64,000 bases of DNA from the NCBI GenBank assembly GCA_011009095.1, contig VTPC01000800.1:18323-82322 (forward strand). The letters run 5' to 3'. Made by a program: the position numbers and the translations under genes. The notes under the pieces were generated by a model, which ran no database searches, was not told the DNA's origin, and saw only the letters and a list, made by a program, of their open reading frames with translations. Shown here piece by piece: positions 34,833-46,564 of this stretch (within the stretch, counting starts at the first letter, position 1; every line of letters begins with the position of its first letter). Source of the DNA: Ignelater luminosus (lineage: Eukaryota; Arthropoda; Insecta; Coleoptera; Elateridae).

Positions 34833-34940
34833 TTATGTGCAATCGGCTGTCTTTAATGCCAGTATCTGCACTCGAACAATATGAGCGTATGTGTAGTACG
34901 ACCACCACACAATTATGAAAAGCACTCCCAGGGGTATCAG
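34833..34940 (-). CDS. shot: Candidate alternative terminal exon encoding a transmembrane tail
   Basis: Strong acceptor (AATTTTTTGCAG) followed by 35 codons and TAA. The product starts LIPLGVLFIIVWWSYYTYAH and ends IVRVQILALKTADCT, one membrane span of about 20 residues with a 13-residue end. It opens in phase 0, exactly the phase in which the plakin-repeat exon ends (…PAEQR|), and has higher GC than its intron. If used, Shot would stop after the plakin repeats (or plakin domain) with a C-terminal membrane anchor and no spectrin rod, EF-hands or GAR domain. It lacks a PPPX end, so it is not a canonical KASH tail. A terminal exon of a nested gene is possible but no partner exon is seen. Confidence 0.6.
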   Translation of the reverse strand: MIPLGVLFIIVWWSYYTYAHIVRVQILALKTADCT

Positions 34941-36289
34941 CTGCAAAAAATTAAATTTGTTTTAAACACAAATCAAGCAAAGGCATATGGATACCCTAAC
35001 TTCATTTTTAAACCATTACCACATGTGTATTGTGTGAGTTTTATTTTGTAGTATTGGTTGTTGCCCAGCGAGAAGATTTAGAATCTTTTTTAATTTTTAA
35101 ATAAAGAAAATGTGCAAAACAAAGAATAAAATTGACATTCAAGCTTCTACTCCAATACTACAATGATTATGATGATTTATGATTCCATTATCCATTTCAA
35201 TCTTTAGTGGTATAACGACAGATTAATCGTATATCCAGAAAATGTCTTTTGATTGAATAATTTGTCTAATGGAAGTTAGTGAAATTATTGTATTTACTTA
35301 AAAATCGTGACAACTTTATATAGGCAGTAAATTGAATCTATTACGTATTTATGATTATTAGAAAATCTATCATTTCCTGCTTTTCTACAAGCAATTCTTT
35401 CCAGTCAATTGTGCATTATCAAATCAAGTGACTTACAAAAACACTGAGTGAGTACAATTTTTTTTAATTGGGCCTAAAAAACTTGGTAACCTTGTTATCA
35501 AAATAAAAGTTGCAGTTTAGTCATTATTAGGGATATTCAATGAATAAATCGATGTGTGACAATTGAGTCCAATTAATTAAAATCATAGCATTTGCAAGTT
35601 AAATATGTTGATGCATGTGTTGACACTTTATCTAACTCCCCTTCCCTAACCCCAACTTAATGGATCCTAATTGTAAAATTTCTAAAGAGTGAAACTATTA
35701 CAATTGGCTTAAATCAGCCACAATATACTGAATGCAAAAACTCAAAACAATCAATTATCGATTTATTGATTGTACGTGCTCATTGAATGCTTCTATTGAG
35801 TTTAATTTTAATACAACAACTGAATGCTACCGATTCACCTGCTACTAAGTATATCACTACTGTCTAATCCTAATTCTTTTCTGTCAACCCATAAGAAATT
35901 ACCAATTTTAAGCTTTTGATGATTTATATTAAATTCTCAGAGTAAACTAAATCAATATCAAATACACTTTACAGATTTGGACTTGAAAAAAAATATTTCA
36001 TACTAAGATTCATTGTTCACGTATAACAATTTTTATGAGCTGAAATGGATAATGAATAAAATAAAAAATGACAAAATGAATGATTTGGTTGCATGCTTTT
36101 TTAAGCAGCAAGTCAGGGCTAATAACATTTCAAGCACATCACCAAAAAGCAAAATATGTTAAAAGTTACCAAAAAAAAATGTTAAGAAATTTTGAAGAAA
36201 AAAAGTTTACAAACATCTGGTAACTTTTACATAGATTAGCAAACAACTCCAATCATTAAACAATAATAGTAAATAAAATCTATTCTTAC
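34941..36289 (-). other. shot: shot intron between plakin-repeat and transmembrane exons
   Basis: AT-rich, no other coding block recognised. Confidence 0.55.
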
Positions 36290-39200
36290 CCGTTGTTCTG
36301 CAGGCATGATCAACCCCCTTTCGTGTGCTTTACTAAAATCAATCCATTTATTTTCATTTTTATCTTCGATTCTACCACCAATAGGATCAACAAGTTTGTT
36401 CTCGATTGCTGTAAGTAATGGAACAACGGTTCCAGTTTCCGGATCTTTAATGACAGTACTAGATGGATCTATTAAATTATCAGTAATTGCATCTGATAAA
36501 GTCAAACGTTTCCGGTCTATAATTGTGGTAGTTACAAAAGGATCATTAAAGCCTCCTGTTGTAGGATTGTAGATGCCGTAAATAATCGTTTCGATAAGAG
36601 TAAAACCTCGTCTCGGGGTTGTTAATAGACCATTGTCTAAGGCAGCTGATAATGTGTATAGTTTTGATGTTGAACTATCAAGTACATTGCCTTTTTCTGC
36701 ATCAACTAACCCCTTTCTAAAGCCTTCGGGAAGTTTGATCAGTTTCTTTTTATTGGCATCCTTAACAAGAGCTGTGTCAGGATCAATGTAACCACATGTT
36801 ACTGATTCTTTTAATGTCAACAATTCGTTGGATTGTGGTTCAGTGAATTTTCCAGTATTAACATCTAGATGCCCTAATTCGAGAGCTTGTACAAAAGTTA
36901 AAGGTTCTCTTAAATAAATTATAATATTCTGATCATAGGTTACTATTAATGATTTAACTTTTGTTATTTGTTGATCAAATACAATTACTTTATTAATATT
37001 TAAGATACCTGACTTAACTGCATCATTTATAGATTTAAATTTGCCAGTTTGAGGATCTTTCGTAACTGCCAAATCAGGATCGAGCAATTCAAACTTAATA
37101 GCATCTTCGAGAGGACATTCACGTGCTGTTTTAGATTCTCTCGATTTGGCTAGGTCAGGTACAGTTTTCTGAACAAATTCTTCACTTAATGGCTTATCTA
37201 CAGTAACAAGTAATCCCTGTTCCAAAGCTTTGTCAAAGTTATAAGTCTTTTTAGATTTAGAATCCAAAACTCTACCCTTTTCAATATCTATATTACCATC
37301 TTGAATTGCAAGTTTTAATGATTTAACTGAACCAGTTACAGGATCTTTAAAGACTGTTGTTTGTGGATCAATTAATCCGCTTTCTATTGCTTGTAATAAA
37401 TCATAAAACTCACCAGATGAAGGATCTACAAATTTACCGCTATCGGGACGATATAAGTAATTTTCAACAGCTTCTTCGAGTGTTAATAATTTATGCGAAG
37501 TCACGATCAAGCCTCTTTGTTTGGCTTGTAATAAATTTAATGTTTTACCGTTTGATAAATTATAAACATTTAGCTCATCATTTATTATATTTGATTCAAT
37601 AGCTTCAGGCAATTTGACGTATTTATTAGTTTTCATATTTTTAACAAGCGATGTTAAAGGATTTACAAGTTCAGTAGTACATGCCTCTCTTAAATTAAGT
37701 TTACGACTAGTAACAGGATGAATAAATACACCAATAGCTGCATCATAGAATTGCATTTCAATTGTTTCATACAAACCAAAATTACATGTTTCAACATCAA
37801 TAATTAATCCTGAATTCAATGCTTCACTTAAGCTAATATTTGCATTAGTTTTAGGTTCTATAAATTTACCGTTACGTTTATCTATTATTCCAACCCTACA
37901 TGTATCTGCTAGATTTAAAACTGTATCTTCTTTCTTATCGAAATAACAAGGTAACAATGGATTAATAACAAATTTACGTATAGACTCGTGTAAAGTGATT
38001 CTGCGTTCGGTAGATGGATCGAGAAGTTTACCTGATTTATCATCATATAAACCTTGATGTATGGCACGTTGCAAAGATATAGCGGCTTTATTATCAATTA
38101 AAATACCTAAATCTAAAGCTTGTTGTAATGTAAGTTCAACAGGTTCACCCTTAGAGAAATCTTTAACTTTACCCGTATCACCATCAACATAATGATTATG
38201 TATTGCATCGACTAGAGTCAGTTTTTTCCACACGCCTGTTCTTGTATCCCTTACATGTACAGAATCGGGATCAATAAGATTAATTTCTATTGCTTCAATG
38301 AGTGTTACATAATTTCCAGTTTGTGGATCCAAAAACAGATGTGAATCAGGATCGTAGATTTTAACAAGAGCTTCACAAAGTGAAATAGGTGTTCTAATTT
38401 CTACCAAAAGACCCCTTTCAAATGCTTCAGTAAAATCTAGTGGTTTATCTTTATCTTTAAGCACCATCACGCCCTGCTCTGTATCTATAATTCCACCGTC
38501 AACAGCTTGGTCAAAAGTATACACACCTTCATCTATTGTAACTAATGTTGATGTAGGATCTAAATAACCTCTACGAATAGCTTTATCGGCTTTTAATTTT
38601 TGTTTATTTTTGGGATTAACAAACTTTCCAGTTACAGGATCATAAAAACCTTTATAAACAGCTTCGGGTAATGTAATTTGACTTTTATAAGGCACAATGA
38701 TGCCACGATCTTGAGCTTCATATAAATTCATTTCGGAATTTGTTTGGGGATCGAGAACTTGACCTTTATCAGGATCTATCAAATGCACTTTAATGGCATC
38801 ATTCAAAGTGATTATGTCATTTGTTTTTGGATCTTTTACGGTAAGAACATCAGGATTTATAATATTATCATTGATAGCTTCAGTGAGTGTAATTGTTGCA
38901 TTGTTAATTTCAAACTGGCCTGAAGTTGCATCATAAAGTTTTAAAGCTAATGTTTCTTGTAAAGACCACGGTAATATTGTACTTAAAATGTAACCTCTAC
39001 TGTATGCTTTATCTAAAGTTAAAGTTGGACATGTTAAAATGCCCTGTTCGGTGTCTAACAAATTAGTCTCGGTGGCTTCTTTAATGCTAATAATTTTTTC
39101 ATGTTGATCATCTTTAACTTTAGTCGTTACTGGATCTATTAATTTATAATCTATAGCTTGTTGCAAAGTAATTTCTTCTCCTGTCATTGGATTTAATATT

Positions 39201-42200
39201 AGTCCGCTTCTAGGAGAATAATAATTCATTAAAATAGCTTGTAAAAGATTAAATACGATAATTTTTGTTTCTATTAAATTTCGTTCAAGAGCTATATCAA
39301 AAGTAATTAATTGACCGTTATTGGTGTCACGTAATTTACCACTTTCTGGTATCACTAATTGATTATTAATTGCAACATCAAGTGGAACAAGAGCATTAGA
39401 TTTTGTGTCTTTTACTTGGCTAATTTTATCATCAATTACGCGTCTTTTAATTGCTTCGTCAATTGGAATTAATTGTTTTGTTAAAGGATCTGTAATTTTC
39501 CCTGATTCAGGATCATATAAACCTTTATGTAAGACAGCTACTAAAGATATGGGTCTTCTTATTGTTAAAATATAACCTTCTTTAAATGCTGCTGGGAATG
39601 GTAATGTTTCTTGTGTGGCAGTGTTAATAACAAGACCACGATTAGGATCTACTACTTTTGTATCTACAGCATCGTAATATGGAACAATTTGCATATTTTT
39701 AGGGTCACGTATTGTAACTGATTTAGGATCAATTATGTTAGTACTAATAGCTTGAGCCAAGTTTAATGTGTTACCTGTATTCGGATCACAGACTTCAGCA
39801 GTATCAGGATTGAAGCTATCAGACTCAACAATTTCTTCTAAAGTTAAAGAAGGATACTTCTCTTTAGGTTTATCTGCAATGTTAATAATCCATCTGAGCT
39901 TAATAGCTTCAAAGAATGGAACCCGTTTCCCTGTCTTTCTATCTACCATGTGGCCAGTAGTCCTATCGATTAATGGACGTTTTAAAGCTTCATGTAATGA
40001 TACATATGTTGGTGGCTTTTTAGTTAAGTCTTTTACTAGTATATTATCAGGATCAAAGAGTTCTAAACCAAATATAAGATCCTGGAATGTTATTCTCTCT
40101 GATGTTCGAGGATCAATGTAACAACGCATTTTCAGATCATAATAACCTAATTCGGCTAATCTTTGTGGAGTTAATTCCTTTGAAACGATTAAAGTATATC
40201 TTGGTTTTTCTTGTACAAGATTTACCAAATTTTTATTTACAACTTCAACAATGTCAAATGGAGTAATTTCATCTTGTTCTAGAGCATCTTGTACAGTATA
40301 AGGTAATTCATTGTCATTATAGATAATTCTACAGACCTTAGGTTCAACTTTCTTTTGAGCAATTGCATCTCCTATTGGGAGTTTTTCATATATTTCAGTC
40401 TGCATTTGTTCTTTGGAAGTGACAGTAGTCAATTTTGTTTTTTCTATTATTTCGGATATAAGATGTGCTTTTTGTCGAAGATTCACTAGATTTTTATTTA
40501 CAATTTCAATGATATCATGTTGATTAATTTTCTCTTGCTCTAAAGCATCTTGTACAGTGTACGGTAATTCTTGATCATTATATACAATCCTACACACCTT
40601 TGGTTCAATTTTATTCTGTGCAATTGCATCACCTACTGATAGTTTTTCATATTCCTCAGGTTTAATCTGTATATGTACAATTTCCACAGGTTTCTTGAAC
40701 TGTGTTTGATTATCAGAAGGAGTAGCAGTCAGTTTTATTTCTTCAACTACTGTAGTTAAGACGGATGTTTGTTGTATGAGATTTATTAGGTTTATATTTA
40801 CAATTTCAATAACATCGAGGGGAGTAATTTCTCCTTGTTCTAAAGCATATTGTACGGTATATGGTAATTCATTGCCGTTACAAATAATTCTGCAAACTTT
40901 TGGATCAATTTTCTTTTGTGCAATTGCATTATCTAATGAAAGTCTTTCATATGGTTCAGGTTGTTTAAGTTGTATTTGACCCTGTGAAACAGTAGTAATT
41001 TCAGTAACAGTACGTCTTTCTTCTGTAAGATTTATCAAATGTTTGTTTACAATTTCAACAACTTCAGATGGAACAATTACGCCTTTTTCTAAACCAACCT
41101 GTACAGTGTACGGTAATTCATTATTGTTATAAACAATCTTACAAACTTTTGGTTCAATTTTCTTTTGTGCAATTGCATCACTTAAAGGAAGTTTTTCAAA
41201 CCCTTGAGGTTGCTTAAACTGCATTTGATCTTCCGAAGTTCTAGTAGTCAATTTCTTTTCTTCTACTATTTCAGTTACGATAGTTGTCGTTTTGATTTCC
41301 TTATTTTCTTCTGTGGTAACTATTGGTTCAGGCCTTTCGTCACCCTTCTTTTTATCTTTCAGATTCTTAATAGCCTTAACTGCGGCTGCACCTGCTAAAA
41401 CAGGTGCAACAATAGGTGCAGCAAGTGTACCTACCACAGCAATAAGACCCATTTTAGCAGCTTTCTTCAAATCAACAGACTTACCAGATTTTTCATCTTT
41501 AACTTTACCTGTTTTTGGATCAATTAAACCTTTTTCTACTGCCTGCTCAACTGTAATCGGTTTTTGAGCTTTAACATCATAAACAATCGAGTTAGGATCA
41601 ATTATCTCCCTTTCAAGAGCTTCCGTGAAAGTAAGTAGTTTTTCAGGAGCTTTTGGATCATGGAATTTATTAGATGTTTCATCGTATATTGTATCGAAAG
41701 CCTCTGCTATATTTAATTCACCTGTTTTAGCTGGCACAATAGCAACTTCATTATCAGAAATAGTCGGCTCAGTACTAATAGGAACAGCTTCCAAGATTCC
41801 CTCTTTTAATGCATCGCTGATCATTATTTTCTTTCCCGACTGGGGATCGGTATATGTTCCAGCGTTCATGTCTACAAGACCTTTATTAAGAGCATCAGAA
41901 AATGACATTTTAATATCTTTTAGTGTTGTAGTATTCTTAGTTTCTTTTTCATCAACAATTATACCCTTTTCTCGTGCTTCTTCAATCGTGTATGATTCGC
42001 CAGTATTAATATTTTTCACTTCATTTGTATTAACAAGTATATAACCAGACAAAAGTTCTATAGTCTTTGTTGTTACAGTATGTACAGACGTAACTGTTGC
42101 TGTTACAGTAGTTATGGGTTGAGTGCTAATATACAAAGCAGAGCTAGGCAATGGTTTTATAACTAACAAGCCAGTTTCAACAGCTTCTGTTATTGGAATG

Positions 42201-45200
42201 ATTTCACCAGTCTTAGGAACCGTAAACGTTGCATTATCTTTATCAATTAATTTAGAATCTAATGCTTGACTAACTTCAACACTATCAGAACTTGCTGGAT
42301 ATGGTAGCACCATGATAAAGTCATCTTTTATTGCAGTTTCGATGGGTCTTCGCTCATTTGTAATAGGATGTACAATTTCTTTATTTTCTAAATCAACCAA
42401 ACCACGTTTGAGAGCTACTGGGAATGTCATGCCGGCAGGAGGAATTTTTTCTGGACCTTTTGGACTTTCTTTATCGAAAATTTTAACATTAACAGCAGTT
42501 TGCAAATCTACTTCTCCTCTGTCAGTTTTAACAAGGCCTAGATTTTCATCTAATGTTCCTGTTTCCAAAGCTTTTTCTAAAGTAACTTTTTGACCTGTTG
42601 ATTCAGTTAATGTACTTAGCGGATCAACAATATCACAAATAATACCTTCACTTAATGTTAGATGCACACCTGTTTCAGGATGAACAACTTTGCTAGTGGT
42701 TGGTTCTATAAGACCTTGTTCAAATAATTCAGGGACAGAAAGACTATGATTCAAGGGCACAAGTAATTCATTTGTTCCATTAGGATCTAGTACTCCACGG
42801 GATATTGCTTCATTTATAGTTAAAACATCGCCACGTTGGGGATCTACAATTTTACCTTGATCACCATCTAATTTTCTACACTCTAATGCTTCTTGTAAAT
42901 TCAAGGTCTCACCATCAGGTGATGTAAATGTATCTCGCTTTTCAAGGATTTCTGCAGTAGTTGGATCAATCATACCTTTTTGTACAGCATCCTTAGGTTT
43001 AACTATCTTCTTACGTAATTTTTGTAGTACAACTTTCTTAGCTTCACGATCAGGACTAACTGATTGTGCACGTCCTATTGCAACCCTATATTTTGGTTCC
43101 ATAGTTATTCGGCTACGTGTTTGTTCACCTGGTGATAAGACCTTCTCATCTTCATCTAAAGTTATAGTAATGGAAGACTTAATGGGTGTTTTAGATGATG
43201 GTAGATCTTCTGTTTTTTGTATCATAGCTTCGAGAGTTTCTGGAGTAATAATTCCTGCTTGTACTGCTTCATGTGCTGTGTACGTTTTATTAGTCCTAGG
43301 ATCAGTTATTGTAATTGCGCTGCTAACAATTTCAGATGTAGTTTCCACAGCTGTTTCTGGTACTCCTGAAGTACTAACAAATGCTTGAGCTTCATACTTT
43401 TTAAATGTATCTTCATCTACTAATCCACGTTCATATGCCACCTCTATTGGCAATTGTTCTCCTGTTTTAGGATCAATTATCATTGCTTTTTTAATAACCT
43501 TAACAACAGTCTCACCAGCTATGAGTGGAGCTCCTAATACCATTACAACGCCTAATTTTGCAGCATCAATTAAACTAATTTTTCTACCAGAAATGTCTTT
43601 ATAAGCACCAGTATCTTTATCGATAATATTCTTATGAATAGCTTCATCAATATTAATTTCTCTACCGGTTGAAGGATCTACCACTTTAACAGAAGATGGA
43701 GAAATCTTCTTATCTTTAACAGCTTGTAATAAATTTTGCGATTGATTACTCTCTGGGAAAATTACTAATGCAGTTGAAGGATCATAAATAACTCCCGAAT
43801 CTACTTGAATAGGTTCAAGATAACTAAGTTCTTGTTCAGAAATCTTAACTTCTGTATAAGTTGGAGGATGCTTTTCAACAACTTGTGATACTTCTACTTT
43901 AACTGGCTTGCCTGGTTGTTTTGTTATTTGTAACAGTCGTTGACTGCTATGCTCAGTTATTATTTTGTCTTCTAATATGACCAAACCTTTATCTATGGCT
44001 TCTTTCATGGTGATACGTTTATTATTTAAATTATATTTACCTGTAATATCTAGAATATTCTTTTCTAGGCTTCGAATTAATGAAATTTTTCTTTGATTTA
44101 AAGGTTCTACAACTAAGGCAGAAGAAGGATTGATAATCTTTAATTTTATACATTCTTCAAAACTAACCAATCTGTCTGTACCTGGAATTATAAATAGTCC
44201 TGTTACTGGATCGAAAAATTTTTGATTTATTGCTTCCGCTAATGTCCAACCATCAGGTGGAAGTTCAAAAACTTGTTTCTCCATAGAGCCTAAACGTTCA
44301 CCAGTTAGAAAATCACTAGTAGCTTGTTTTGAATCACGCTTGTCACTAACACGATATTCTGAATATTGAGTTGCTGTAACAGAACCTTGATCAACTTCCA
44401 TTGGTTCTTGTTCAAGTCGAACTAATTTAATTGTAGTTTTGCTTGGTGATGGAATTTTAGGATATGCCCCTGTTGGTGATGTACTTTCTGTGTCTGGTGA
44501 TATTCTACCTTCATTAAGTGCCTGAACGATTGAAATAACTTCATGCGTTTCTGGATCTGTAAATGTTTGACGTTGGTTATCAATTAAACCTCTTTGTAAA
44601 GCCTCCGTGTATGTCATCTTACTATATACATATTGTTCACCAGATGTCGTTACAGTAACATAACGCTGAACCACTTTACACGTAGTTTGAGTTGTAACAT
44701 TAATCATTAGTAAACTATTTAATAATGCCGCACCTTCTGGAGTAATTAAATTTTGTGCAATAGCATCATTTAAAGGCACAACTTTATTCTTCCTTATATC
44801 AATAAAATTACCTGTTTTAGGATCTATGTATCCACGAAAAACAGCCTCTAAAACTGTAAGTTCCACACTATTCTCGAAAATACCAATTTTACGATTTAAC
44901 ATTTCATAAACTTCTGGTTTTACTTGGCCAGTCTTGATACCTTCAGCAAAAGAAACTAATTTACCACTTTTTAGATTTGTAACCAAACTACCGTTTGATT
45001 TTTTACTTATAAAACCTTTAGCACTTGCAGCATTAAAACTAATAAACTCTGTTTTATCAGGAGGTTGAAAACCATCAATGTCAAATATAGACTTTTGTGT
45101 TACGGAAGTTATGTATCCTCTACGAACCGCTTCTGGTACTGTAAATATTTCACCCGTTACTGTATCCCTAAATTTATTATCTGGAATGACAATTTCTTGT

Positions 45201-46352
45201 TTTAAAGCATCACTAAGAGTTAGTAATTCACCTGACCTAGAATCTACAATAGATTTAACGCTATCAGAATCTAAAACTCCACGAGAAATAGCTTCTACAA
45301 TAGATAATTTAGATTGATGTAAAGGAGAGAAAATCTTACCATCACTATCAATTAAATTTTGATCACAGACATCTTTGAGAGTCATAGGTTTTACAATATA
45401 CTGTCTACGTTTAGCTTCTAATAATGGAAGTTTTTCATGAACAAGCACATATTTTCCTAACTTTGGATTTATAATACCTTTATCTAATGCTTCACTAACT
45501 GTTAATTTGTTATCAGCTTTAGGATCTACTATCTCACGAACATTACCATCAATAATATTGGTTTTAACAGCAGCATCAATTTGATATTTATTACCAGAAT
45601 TACGATCCACAATCCAACCTGTACGTTCATCAACTAAACCTTGATTTATAGCATCAAATAAACACACAGCTCCTGTTTTTAATATGATTTCTTTATGTCT
45701 TGAATACACATAACTTTTTTGTGAAAGGCTTTCGTTACTTTCTAACTTATAACTGTCAACTTTCCCATCATCCACTGATTCACTTGGTGATTGTATTACC
45801 TTGATGCGTTTTTCAGAAGGATCCATAAATCCTTGTTCGGCTTCATAAATTTCACGTTGTATTGCTTCTAGTAATGTTAAATTATGACCATCTTCTCTAA
45901 TGCCGCAAGGACTATATAAACGTTCTGCAATCTTGGGATCCACTAAGCCTTTTTGTAAAGCTTCATCAATTGTTATGTGTGTTCCATCGGGTGATGCTAC
46001 TAATTTTCCAGTGCGTACATCCAGAATACGAGATGCTATAGCATCACGTACAGTCATTATCTCACCAGTATAAGGATTCACAATTCCTGGCGTGTCAATA
46101 ATACTGTCTGTACCAATTCCCTCGTGAACTTTATGTACACGTTTCAAAGATTTAATTTCACTAAACTGCATGCTTGTACCCCATTTCTGAGGAACTTCTT
46201 GTGTTATATGAGTGGTAGTAGTATATTTATCAGGGGGTCGACCGTTTGTTATATTATCCAATTGATCTACTCCATGACTGTTTGCAGCATCACCTTTTGT
46301 TATTGTTATAGTGGTACCATTTTCTTTCTTTGTAGATTTTGTTTGTATGAAT
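36290..46352 (-). CDS. shot: shot giant plakin-repeat exon (3,354 codons)
   Basis: One uninterrupted exon of 10,063 bases; acceptor CTAATATAG, donor CAACGG|GTAAGA, phase 2 in and phase 0 out. After a Thr/Lys-rich lead (FIQTKSTKKENGTTITITKG) it encodes many degenerate 38-residue-class plakin repeats of the type …LTLSEALDKGIINPKLGKYV…, with recurring 'DP.TG', 'eAi..gLid' signatures to the end (HERGLIMPAEQR). Plakin repeats bind intermediate filaments in desmoplakin/plectin; insects lack cytoplasmic intermediate filaments, so the partner here is unknown. Special parts: a four-copy IEPKVCRIVYND-type block (about 40210-41220 in genome), and two hydrophobic stretches (41362-41461; 43482-43565). No methionine start is needed, since the exon is internal. 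Confidence 0.96.
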
Positions 46353-46448
46353 CTATATTAGAAAGATTTTAAAATTTTAAATTATAATTACATGAAGAAA
46401 CTATAAAGAGTTGGGGAGAAATTAAATTGGAATAAAATAATGACTTAC

Positions 46449-46564
46449 TGCTTGCTGTAGTGTGTAGTACTTGTGTATGATGACGAATGTTCTGTAGCAC
46501 TGCTCATGTGGAATTCAGAACGGAAAGTTCTGAAGGGTTGAGGTTCCATTTGTTCCACCAACCT
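46449..46564 (-). CDS. shot: shot linker exon before the plakin repeats
   Basis: Acceptor TTTTATTGCAG, donor AAGCA|GTAAGT, phase 0 in and phase 2 out. Encodes RLVEQMEPQPFRTFRSEFHM then SSATEHSSSYTSTTHYSK, a Ser/Thr-rich linker continuing into FIQTKSTKKENG of the giant exon. Its phase pairs uniquely with the giant exon, so the two are probably included or skipped together. Confidence 0.88.

Noticed and set aside
34833-34940. KASH-domain interpretation of the transmembrane exon
   Set aside because: No PPPX C-terminus and a luminal end of only 13 residues. Treated as a generic C-terminal anchor.
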